Assembly: GCA_018368455.1 (NCBI GenBank) | Contig: JAGZEG010000015.1 | Span: 9,943 to 73,942, forward strand | DNA from: Coriobacteriia bacterium | GTDB taxonomy: Bacteria; Actinomycetota; Coriobacteriia; Coriobacteriales; UMGS124 | DNA length: 64,000 nucleotides | Direction: 5' to 3' | Part shown: positions 1-12,000 of the stretch, one piece after another | Position numbering within the stretch: position 1 is the stretch's first letter | Layout: every line of letters begins with the position of its first letter | Position numbers and translations under genes: made by a program | The notes under the pieces: model-generated | What the model was told of the DNA's origin: nothing | What the model saw: the letters and a program-made list of their open reading frames with translations, nothing else | Database searches by the model: none

Positions 1-3000
1 GGCGTTCTTGAGAACCGTCTTCCCGTCAATAGTGCTCAGCGTAAAGCCGTCGGGGAGATTCGTCTCCCTCGCGGCATAGACCGTGCCGGCCGGGAGATTC
101 TGAATGGTCAGGGTCTCGTCGGCCTGGAGCGTAATTGTGGCGACGCCATCAGGCGTGAAGGTCACCGTTCCAGGCGTCTCCGTGCCATCGGCCAGCTTTG
201 TGACGGACGCGTACTCACCGCTCAGGGCAGCACCGTCAGGACCCTTGGCAGCAACTTCGAACGTGAAGCTCTTGCCCGCAGGGGCAGTCAGGCCCGCGTC
301 GGCCGTGACCTTCTTGGAGATGGACAGGCTACCCGTCTTGATCTCGTTCGTGAACTTTGCGTCCTCGTCATCCGGCTGTGCAGACGGCGTAGCAACAAGC
401 TTGCCGTCCTGTGCCGTCACCGTCACTTCGTACGTGTAGGAGTGCTTGTCATACGTAACCGTGGCGTCATAGGCAGGGGTGCCTTCACCAGGGATGGCCT
501 CAGTGATCGTCACCTCGTAGGTGCCGACCTTCGTAAACGTGATGGGCGCAAACGTCACAGTAGCCGAGTTCTCGCCCTCCGCAGGAGCGGCGTTGGACGC
601 GGTGGTGAAGTCGTTACCCTCGGCATCCTTGGTGTACGAGAAGCCATTATCCGGCGTGCCGGTACCAGCCTTCGGGGCCACGCTCATCCGGAACGTGTAG
701 GCACCCTCGACGAGGCCCGTCTTGCTGAAGCCCGCGAGGACCTTCGTCACCTCGGGGGTGTGCTCGGCCGAGGTAGGCGTGAAGGTGTTGGTGAAACGAG
801 CATCGGCCCGTTTACCGGCCGGGACGGTGCCACTAGCACCCTCAGACGTGGAGGAGTACCCCGCCACCGACGCTTCCTCGACGCTGTACCTGACGTCAGC
901 GGGCAGGCCGTTGATCATGATGGACTGGCCATGCTTGAGCGAAATCTCCGCCTTGCCGGTCACGTCATCGAAGTCGAACGTACCCTGCGTTCCGTCGCTG
1001 TAATCGTAACCGTATGTACCCGTAATGGGCGTGCCATCGGGGGCCGTCAGCGTGATGGTGAACTCGAACGTCTGGTTCGTGTCGATGTCAGCGCCCGTGG
1101 TGCCAGCGTCCACCGTCTTGTAAATGGCCAGTGCGCCCTTGCTCACCTGGTTCGTCGTGGTGTTGGTCTTGGACTCGCGGTCGCCAATCGTGATGGTGGC
1201 CTGGTTCGTGACTGGATTGGTGGCGGAGACGGCCGCCTCCGTCACGCGAACCGTGAAGGAAACGGTGCCCGCGGTGTTGGGCTCGACGCCCTCGAGCGTC
1301 CAGGTCAGAGCGCCGTTGGTGTTAACGCCCTTATCGGCAGTATCGCCATTGAACTTCACGAACTCGGTGCCAGCAGGCACGCTATCCGTGATGGTGATGT
1401 CAGCCGCCGTGGCCTCGGTGTTCTTGTAGGCGATGGTGTAGGTGAGCTCCTTGCCTACGTAGATGTCGCCGACAGTGGTACCGGAGCCCTCAGCGCTCTC
1501 GGCCTTCTTGCCAGGCACGGAGTTGGTGACGGTAACCTCGTTGCCATTCACCGTAGCCGTGTTCACCAGGTCGGCAACCTCACCGGCCGTGGCGGCATCG
1601 TTATCGACCGTCACCTTGAAGGAGACGGAGCCGCGCTCGCCGGGCTGCTTGCCCGTAAGGTTCCACGTGATGGTGTGCTCATTGGCGCTGTAGGTGCCGC
1701 CATCAGTGATCGTGCCATCGACGAGCGTCACGCCCGTAGGCAGCGTATCGACGATGGTCACGTCGCCGGTTTCGTTGGTGCTCTCGTTGGCCCAGTCGAT
1801 GACGTACTCGAGCGTCTCGCCCACGCCAACCAGCTTGCCGTCGATCACGGCGCCGTCGGTATCCTTGACGTGCTTGGCGTTGTCAGTGGGCACCGGCGTG
1901 GTGACCACGTTGGACTCATGGCCGTTCACCTTGGCGCCGTTGTTGACGGAGGACAGGGCGTCGCGGGTGATCGTGGCCTTAAATGTGATGACGACATCGG
2001 CGTTGGCAGGCAGGCTGTTGATCGTCCACGTGAGCGTGCTGTCACCGACGTTCAGCTCAAGGCTATCCCAATCCTCGCCGTTAACCTTCACGTTACTCGT
2101 GCCCTCGAAGGTCAGCCCCTCGCTCAGGGTATCCACGACGGTAGCCGTAGCGCCCTCGCCATCGGTGTTCTTGAAGGAGATGCTGTACTCCAGCGTCTGG
2201 CCTACCTCGATGCTATCGGGGTTGGTCGTCTCCTCCTTCTTGGGCACGAACGTCTCGGTCTCGTTGGTGGACTTGGGCTCGTTCTCGCCCACCGTGATGC
2301 TAGCCGTGTTCTTGATGCTGTCGTACGTGACAGCGCTCTCGTCCACCTTCACCTGGAAAGACACGGTACCGGAAGCAGAAGCCTCTTGCTCGTCGAGGTT
2401 CCACGTGATGGTGCCGTTGGACTCGCTACCGTTGTTGGAGATAGAGCCTGCCACCAGCGTGGTGCCCTGGGGCACGACGTCGGTCACCGTGACGTTAGCC
2501 TTGGTAGCCACGCCGTTCTCATCGACCGCGTCGTTCTTCCAGTTGATGGTGTAGGTGAGGGTGTCGCCCACGCCCACCAGCTTGCCGTTGACGGAGGCCT
2601 TCTGATCCTCGGCGCTGTTGTTTGTGACGTCCTTCGTGTTCTCGTTGCCGCCGTAGGTGTTTGTGAAGGCCAGCTCCTGCGTCGTGGAATCGTCCGCATC
2701 GATGGTCGCGGAGAGCGGGTTGGCGCTCACCGTGAAGCCAGTGACCGGAGTCTCCTTGGCCTGGACCGTGGCTCCCACGGGTAGACCGGAGATGGTGATG
2801 GACTGGCCGGCGGTCAGCTTGACCGTGGCCTGGCCGTTCGTAAACGTCACCGTGCCGTCAGCCTTGCCGTTGGTGCCGGTGTAGTTGTAGGTACCGCTCA
2901 GGTTGGTATCAGCCGCGGACCCGGTCAGCGTAAACGTGAAGGACTGGCCCTCAGGCGCATCCTCGCCAACGACCGTCTTAGAGATGGTCAGGCTACCGGT

Positions 3001-6000
3001 CTGCGGGCCAAAGTCAGGCACCGTGTTCGTGGTGTAGGACGAGTCGTTGCCCACCTGGATGGTGGCCTTGTTGCTGTTGTCGGCGTCAACCTTCACGGCG
3101 TTCTCGTTCACCCTGACGGTGACCGAGACGGTGCCGGAGGTGCCGTTGTCCTTGTTCCCCAGATTCCACGTAACTGTACGGGTGGCCTCGTCATAGGCGC
3201 CGCCCTCGGCCGCCACGAAGGTCAGGCCCTCGGACAGGACGTCCGTGACCTTGACGTTCGCGGTCTCACCCGTCGTGTTGGCCCAGCCGATGGTGTAAGT
3301 GAGCTCAGAGCCAACCTGGACGTCGCCCTCGACCTCGGGCTTACCGTCGACAGTCTTCTTGGGAATGGTGTTGTGCGTGGTGTCAGTGCTCTTGGAGTTG
3401 TCACCAATCACGATCGTCGCGGTGTTGTTGATGTCGTCGTAGTTCACGGCAGCGTCGGTCACCACGACCTCGAACTCAACGGTGCCGGTTGCGCCAGCCG
3501 CCTGCTGGCCGAGGTTCCACGTCAGCGTGCGCGTGGCCTCGTCATAGTCGGCTCCCTCGGGCACATTGAGCTCACCGCTGTCCATGGTGATGAGCTCGGT
3601 ACCCTGGGGCAGCACGTCGGTCACGACCACATTGGCAGCGACGGACTTGCCCTGAGCGTCGAGCGCGTCGTTGGCCCACGTCACCTTATAGGTGAGCACG
3701 TCGCCCACGCCGACCATCTTGCCATCGACCGAAGTCGTGGGATCTGCAGCGGAAGCGTTGAAGACGTCCTTCTCCTGCTTGGGCGTCGTGTAGGTATTCG
3801 TGAACGTTGAGCCACCGTCAGCCGTAGAGAAGTTCTGTGCCTCAGCCTTGAGGTTGCCCGAGCCGTCGGCAGAGACAACGACGTCATAGGTGTACGTGTG
3901 GCCGTCGTACGTCATGTACGGGGCCTTGTCGTCGTCGGCAGGCACCTGCTCCTTGACCGTCACCGTGTAGGTGCCGGGCTTGGTGAAGGTGATGTCGCCG
4001 AACTTGACGTCACCGTTGGCATCATTCTTGGCCGTCGCATCAGCGGGCATGGTGAAGCCGTCCTCAGGCGTATCCGTACCCGCCTTGGGAGCAACGCTCA
4101 TCTCGAAGCCAAACTCCTGGTCCTGCAGCGCCACGCCACGGTCACCCGTGAGCACCTTCTTGACGTTTGCAGGAGCATTGGTGGCAGAACCCGGCGCATA
4201 GGTATTGGTGAACGCAAAGGCGTTGCCATCGGTGGCGTTCTCGACCGTGGCGGTCAAGGTGCCCTTGCCGTCGTCGGTCAGCTTGACGGTAATCGTCTTG
4301 GGGTTGTTGGTGTCGTTGGTGACGCCCGGAACCTCGCCAGCCTCGGTCACGGTGTACGTGAACGTCTTGGAACGCACGCCGTCCACGTAGTCAGCGCCAT
4401 CCAGGTCGGCCATCGTGAACTTGAGGTTGCCGAAGGAGACGGTACCGGTACCGTTCTCGTTGGTGTTCTTCACGTTGTTGGCGAAGTTGTCGCCACCGAC
4501 AAGCTGCATGCCCTCAGCCGCAGCAAGCGTGAAGGTGTATTGCTCCTTGATGTTGGGGGTGACGTCGTACCCGTTGGCATCGAGCGTCTTGGTGCCCTTG
4601 ATCTCCACCTGGGTGTCTGAGTTGGCACCATAGGTGTTGACGAAGGCCAGGTTCTCGGACTGGTTGGACACGACCTCAGGCGTCAGCGTACTGTCGCCGT
4701 TGTCAGTCACGCGGACGACGATAGTGCGCTCGGAGTTGGTGTCGTTCGTGACGCCGGGAACAGCGCCGCTCTCGGTCACCTTGAAGGTGTAGTCAACGGT
4801 GGTAGCACCCGTGGACTTGAACGTGATGTTACCGAAGGCGAACGTGCCGTCGGTGTTCTGGATGGCACTCGAAGTCGGCAGGGTCACCGTGCTGTCCGCA
4901 ATGGCAGCGTTGGTGGCATCGTTAGCACCCTCAAGCGTGAACGTCCACTGACGGCCGTTCAGCGGCACGTTGTTGTTTTCGCTGTCCCGGAGCGCCTTGG
5001 TGCCCGCGAGGTTCAGGGAACCATCGAGCTCACCCGTGGCGGCGTAGCTGTTCACGAACGGCACAACGGCAGTCGCAGAGGCATTCTGGGAGTTATACGT
5101 CTCAGTGCTATCGCCCTTGGTCACCGTGGTGACGGTGTAAATCTTACCGTTGGCCTGCTTGACCTCGATCGTCACCGTGGCAGACGGCGTGCCGTCATAA
5201 GTGTAGCCCGGCATGGAGGTCTCTGCGTCGTCGGGCTTCACCTCGGTCACCGTGTAGGTATAGGTCTTGTCGATGTCGGCCTCGGTGAACTCAAGGCTGC
5301 CGAGCTTGTCCATGGCAACAGGCGTGCCCATGGCGCCCTCGGGGTTGGAGAACGCAATGGTGTCAGCCTTTGCGTCGCCAAGCGCATCGAGCTTCGCCTG
5401 CGAATCGTTGTCGTTCGCGGTGATGGTGAAGTTGAACTTGCCCGCCTCAAGCGCACGGCCGTTCAGGGTCTTCGTCACCTGCAGGCCACCCTGCGCGCTG
5501 TAGGTGGTGGTGGCACCGAAGCTGTTGGTAAACGTCGAGCTCTGCTGTGCCTGGTCGACGCCCTCTGGGGAAGCCTGCGCAGTCAGCTTGGCATCGTTGT
5601 CGTCATCAGACACGACAATCTTCAGCGTGTAGGTATGACCGTCGTACGTCCAGCCCTCAGGTGCGCTGTTGGCGCCGGCCTCAGTCACCTGGAACGTATA
5701 GGTGCCCGTCTTGGTGAACGTGAGCTTGCTGAAGTCCACGGTCTTCTCGGCGCCCTTGGCCATGAAGGCATCGCCCTCGACACCCGTGGACGCGGTTGCC
5801 TTGTAACCGTTGTCCTTGGTCATGCCAGAGTTCTGGATGACGTTGGTGTCGATGGCCGTCTTGGTGGCGTCATCGGCAGCAACCATCTCGAACGTGAAGT
5901 GCTGCGTGGCGTCGAGGCCCGTCACCTTCTTGGTCACGCTCGGTGTGAAGGCGGCGTCGGTGGTCTCGTAGATGTTGGTAAAGCCAAGAGCCGTGGCGGG

Positions 6001-9000
6001 ATCGAAAGCCTGGCCGTCCCTAGTAACAGCCACGTTCAGCTGACCATCGCCGTAACCGTCGGCATCGTTCTCGGTCACCGTAACGTCAAGGTAGATGGGC
6101 GCAGCGTTGTACTGGACACCCGCGGCCTTATCGGCGTCCGCGGGCACGACCTCACTCACCTTGAAGCGATAGGTACCCGCCTCGGTGAAGGTGACATTGT
6201 CGAAGGTAAAGTTGCCGTTTCCATCCGAGGTTGCAACCTCGGGCAGCGTCACCGTGGAAGCACTCCCGATAACGTTGTTGCTTGCATCAACCTGCTCGAT
6301 CTTGAACTGGAAGCCGCTCAGACCACCGGTGTACTCGCTCTTGGTGGCGTTCACGGTCTTCGTGCCGCTCAGAGCCAGCGTACCCTCGGAAGCGTAGCTG
6401 TTCACGAAGTCGAGCGAAGCCGTCGCAGGGTCGCCCTGGTTCCACGTGCTATCAAACACTGTCTTGCCATCAGTTGCACCGGTGGCGTTCTGCATCCTCT
6501 TGATGACCGTGTGGATGGTCATGGTGCCGTCGCCGTTGTCGGTGGGCGTCACGAACATCTGATACACGGACTTGTCGTAGGTGTAACCGCCCTGCGTGCC
6601 CTGCACCTCATCGAATTGGATGACAAACGTCTTGCCGCTGTCAGCCTGGTTGAAGCTCAGCTGCTGAGCACCGTCCATCATGGTGACGGTCTCGTCCTCG
6701 TCGCCAGCCTTGCCAGGCACGGGAATGGTCGTGGCGCCGCCCGTCAGACCGATCTTGGCCGCAGTTTGCGCAGCAGTCGTGCCCGTGCCATCAAGCGCGG
6801 TCACATTGAACCGGAACTGGTTGGCAGCCATGCTGTGGCCGCTCAGCGTCTTGGTGAGCTGGAAGTCAACCGCACTGTCAAAATACTCGCTAGCGTTGTA
6901 GTAGTTGTTGAAGGTGCCGAAGGAAATCATCGGCGTCCTAGCTTCGAGCTTACCCGTGCCACGGTCGTCTACGGTAACGCTAATGAGCGCAACGTCTTTG
7001 GTGTAGGTAATGCCGTCTTTAACCCAGCCGGTATCGGTTTCGGTCGCATCGGCAGGATGCTGCTCACTCACGCTATAGACATAGGTGCCGGCCTTGGCAA
7101 ACGTCAAGCCGCCGAAACCAAACGCAACGGACGTACCGCTCGCCGTGCCGGCGAGGTTGCCATCTCCATTCAGCGTCACGCTCGTGACGGTGTCGCCATT
7201 CGCGTTTTTAGGCATCGGCATCGCGTCGAAATCGGCGCCGCTGGTCCGGCCGTCATAGCTCACCTTCTCAATATCGAAGGCGAAGGTGTCGTTTGCCGTC
7301 CAGGAACGACCGCTGAAGACCTTATTCAATTCGGGGGTTACGGGGTCGGACGGCGCAGGAACGTAGCGGTTCGTAAACGCCGCAACCGTCACGGCAGCGC
7401 CCGTAGCATCGTTGTTCTCGTCAACGGGAACAATAGTGTGCTCAAGATCAAGGGTGCCATTGCCGTTGTCGGTTACCGCAATGGTCAGCTTGTAGCGCGT
7501 GTCGTCATAGGTGACGCCCGCCAACTTGTCGGCATCGCCATCTGCCGGCTCAACCTCATCAATAATATAGGTGAAGGTATCGCCCGCATCGGCCTGCGTG
7601 AAGGTCAGGCTCGAGAGTTTGCCCCTCATGCGCTCCGCGGTGCCTGCAGCGGCGCCCGTCACGGTGCTGAACGCGGCATCGCCGGCAGGAACATCGTGGC
7701 CTGCGGCATCAAGCGCTTCAATGGTGAAGTCGAATTCGTTAGCACCCATGGCGCGACCCGTAAGCGTCTTGCTTACCGTGATGCCGCCAAAGGTCTGGGT
7801 GGCCCTGTACGTATTCGTGAAGGCGGCAAGATCAGCCTGGCCACGATCGGCCTCGGTCAGGCCGTCCGAATTATCGAACGTGCGGCTGGCCACACGCAGA
7901 TTACCCGTGTGCAAAACGGTGCCGTCCGCAGACGTATCGTTCACCACGTAGGTCACGTAAGCATCATGCGTGTCATACGTCAGGCCATTGCCGTCGGTGC
8001 CATTCTCGTGAATCTTGAACGTGTAGGTGCCTGCCTTGGTGAATGTAGGCTGACCAAAGGTGGCAACGCCAACCTTATCGTTGCCATCGCCCGTTACCGT
8101 AGCCGTAGCGGCAAGACCGGTCGCACCATCCGTGGGACCAGCAGTCTGTTCAAGCGTGAACACAAAGGTCTCGCCATTAGCCAGGTTACGGCCGTCCATG
8201 GTCTTTCGAACCTGCAGCGCATCATGCGCAGGCGTCGGATTCACGTCATAGCTGTTTGAGAAGGGGATGCGTTCAGCAGTGGCAGAACCGTCGCTCTGAA
8301 CCACCGTTTCGCCCGCAGCGTTTTTATAGGTAATGTGCGTCCAGGTTGTCTGAGTACCGTCGTCGGCCTCATCAACGCCCACCTCGACCTCAGCGGTATA
8401 CACCTCGTTATCATAGGTTACGCCACGATAGACCCAGTGGCCGTCAACCATCTTTGCTTCGGACGGCATGCCCGCATCTAGCGGACTTCCGTCAAGCTTG
8501 CCATTGGTCGTGGGCTGCTGCTCGTACAACTTATAGATGTAATGGTCGCCATCCATGGCATTCGTAAACGGCACAGAACCCCACGCAACCGAGCTGCCAA
8601 TGTGGCCCACGATGGCCCCTCCGGCATTAGCGGGCATGGGAATGTCCGTGATGTCCACCGCGTTGCCGCCGTGCGTGCCGCTTACCGCTTCAAGCACGAA
8701 CCTGAATTGATTGTCACCAAGCGCCGGGCGGCTGCCCGAATTGTCGGTCCAGTTCTTCGTCGCCAGGAAGTTGGTGTTCTGCACGGTGCTCTGGAACGTG
8801 TTGGTGATGTTGGCAACATCGGCATCAACGTGGACATCCGCACTGTCGTCATCTACTTCCATATACATATCGGAAGCGTTTTGGTCGATAGACAGCGTGC
8901 CGTCGCCGTTATCTACCACAACGACGATCGCATGATACACAGCGCTGGAGTAGTCCACGCCCGCACGCCAATCGGAATCGTCCTTGCTAGGCGATTCTTC

Positions 9001-12000
9001 CGATACGTGATAGACGTAGGTGCCAGGCTTGGCGTATTCAATGGCACCAAAGCCGAAGGCGTCGGCATTTGCCACCGTCTGGTGCTTCACGCCAGCGTCC
9101 GAACCTCCAGGCATGGGGACATCTGCCACAGCAACAGGATTATTGTTCACATCGCGGCTACCCGAACCATCGGTGCCGCCGCCAACAGCTTCAAGCACAA
9201 AGTCGAAGGTGGCACCGTCCCAATCCATGGGCGTATTGGTGTCGAGGTTCGTGAAGGTCTTCTGCGCCTGGATGCCGTCGGTCAAATCGATGGGTTCCAC
9301 GGTGTAGTTATTGGTAAAGCTTGCCTGGGCGGGCGTGGTGGAAGAAATCGTGCCCGTGTCGCCCGACTTCTCGGAGTTGGTCCAACCTTCGCCCTGCGGC
9401 AGACTCTCGGTCACCGTGTAGCTCGCGCCATCGTTCAGGCCCGTTATGATCAGCGTTTCGCCGTCTTTGAGGCTTTGGCTACGGCTGCCGTTGCCATCAA
9501 GCGGGAAATCGAACGTGGAGCTCACAACAGCACCGCCGTTAGTGCGTACAACCTGAGCCTTCACCGTTTGGTTAGCCATACCGTCAACATGAACGGTGAA
9601 ATTGAAGCTCTTGGCGTTATCGCCTTCCGTGAACTGAGTCTTGTCCAGGCCGTCATCAACCGTCACGGTCTTGCTCACATGGAGCTCGCCCGGCAGCTCA
9701 ACGAACAGCTTACCGTTGTTGCCCAGCTTGGTGTTAATGGTCGAAGCATTGAAGGCCTTGACATTCCACTGAGGGTCGGCGGTGTTGGAGGCCGTGCTGG
9801 TGTTGTTCTTCGCCTTTGCATCATGTAGGTCACGGATGTGCGACAGGCGCGGAGCGCCAGCAGCCAGATAGTAAGAACCGTCGGAGCTGCCCGTATTGAT
9901 TATGAATCCATCGGTAACGCCCTCGGCAAACGTGGAAACGGGGAAAAAGGACACTACCTCTTGCGCCTTACCCACGTTCTCCTGATAGAACGTTTCCTTG
10001 TAATAGAGAATGCTGGTCTCTTCGTTGCCATACCTATTCCAGTTATCTTCCGTCAAAGGCCTCGTGCAGGCTTCATCCATATACAGAGGCGTGTTTTCCT
10101 GCACGTAGTAATACGCGTTGTTCTTGGCAGGCGAGAACGACGAGATGGTGGCGCCATCTTCTCCGCCGTTGTACAGGTTGGACAAGAAGCTCACGGTCTT
10201 CTTGCCGCCCTGTTCAACAGTATGGTTCTCGATATAGCTTTGCAGCGCAGCATCGGCCGAAGCGTCTTTGATCGCTTTAGCAGCATCGTCTTTAAGGCTC
10301 ACGCCATAGAACGCGCGAATGGGATACGCGGCAGAAACGCCATCCCACGTCACATTGTCGTCCTTATCGACGCTTGCTTGATAATTGCGCAGCGGAAGCA
10401 GGCTGGCAGGGATGGTCACCGTAACCGTGTCGCCTTCGGCAAGGGTGGCGGATTTCGTCACGCGCACCTCGATATTCGCCATGTTGCCTTCGGTGAATAT
10501 GCCGTCGGGGTCGGAAACTTCACCCTCGAAAACATACCTGGTGGTGTTTTCGTCCACTTTCTCGGTGCGTACGGGCGTAAATTGCTTGTTCGCATACACG
10601 ATGCTCTTGAAGCTGTCCACTTCCATGTATTCACCGAGCTGGTCGGTGAAGGTGAGGGTGCCCTCGGCACCGCCCGAGGCGGCAACGGGAGATTCCGAAG
10701 TTTCGGTTTGAAGTTCGCCGGCAATGTCGGTGAAAATCTGCGAGAGCTGGTCGGCGTTTTCGGCGGCGCGGTAATAATCGCGCGTGCCCGCAGGGCTACC
10801 AAGATTATCGAATGATTGAGCATAGGGGTACTTGCTGGACATAGCGTTCATGTAAGCATTGAACTTGCCGGAGGCCGAAGCGTCCGGACTGGTCTCGTCG
10901 GGGTTGGCGCCGTCGAACACGCCGATAGTATACGTAAGCGTGTCCTTGGCATTCAAAGCCGATGCCTGCTGAATAGCGGCGTTGGCAATGTCGTCAACAA
11001 AGCCGGAGCCATTGTTCGGCTCGCCGTCGGTGAAGAAGATGACGACCTTCTGGGCGTCAGTGCGAGCGCGCTGGTCAAGTTGGTTGGCCGCAAGCGTCAT
11101 ACCGTAATCAGCACGCGTTGAACCCGCCGCCACAAGAGCGTTAACCCGATTCTTCAGATTGTTTGCATTGCTCGAATCGTATGCAGCAAGATTGCTGACC
11201 GTTTGAGAATAGTTGACAGTCGAGCCGTCGCTGGGGTCGGTATAAGTATTGTTGCCAACAGTGGTGCTCTGGTTGTTGGCGAATTTCACAACCGAAATTC
11301 GGTGTTTGAGATCGTTATCGGCGATATCGTCGTTTTCCTGAGCGGTTGTATCAATGAAACCGTTAACGGCCTCCTGCAGCGCGGACATCTTGGAGTTGGT
11401 AACTTGATAGAAAGTGGTGTAGGTGGGAGTAGCGCTTCCCCAATCCGGGCGACCATTTCTATTGTAGGGCCAATACCACGTTTGGTTGTCTTGGCACCAC
11501 CAAGCACCGGTACTGTGGTAGTACACCTCTCGATATGTACCGTTATCATTGATCCAATACTTATCCGTAGAATTCGTCGAAACGCTATTCGCGGCAACCT
11601 GAGAATACTGCGGAGTGCCCATGGGGTCGTTCATGGAGCCCGACACATCGAGCACGAGCACGATATCGAGGGGCTTGGTAACTTCGTTCGTGATCGTGGA
11701 CATCGAGGAGAGCGCGGAGAGGCCGACGAGGAAATCGGAGTTGCCCTTCGCTACGCTGAAGGCGCCATCACCCGTCAGACTGGCATCGCCATCAAGAACA
11801 GTCTTGTCGGTCCAGATGCGGCCGATATTCTGAGTGGAGGCCGAGCCGGGCGTCAGGTGCTCAGCCCAGCCTGTCAGGGTATTGCCGTCCACCACGGTAT
11901 CGACCGTATCCCCTGCAGCGGCGGGGGACACACCGGCGTCGGGGTTGGAGGTCGCGCTATCGGAGGCGGCGGAGGGGGCCGAGCCCGTCACGGTACCGTC

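Noticed and set aside
442..2784. 780-codon plus-strand ORF and other long plus-strand ORFs across 1-12273
   Set aside because: They are antisense to the adhesin frame, have Arg/Val/Gly/His-rich compositions typical of reversed Ser/Thr/Asp/Glu codons, and lack ribosome sites. The minus frame is continuous, repeat-structured and has a signal peptide.
5635..8259. 874-codon plus-strand ORF
   Set aside because: Antisense shadow of the pilin-like repeats of the adhesin; no domain, no ribosome site.
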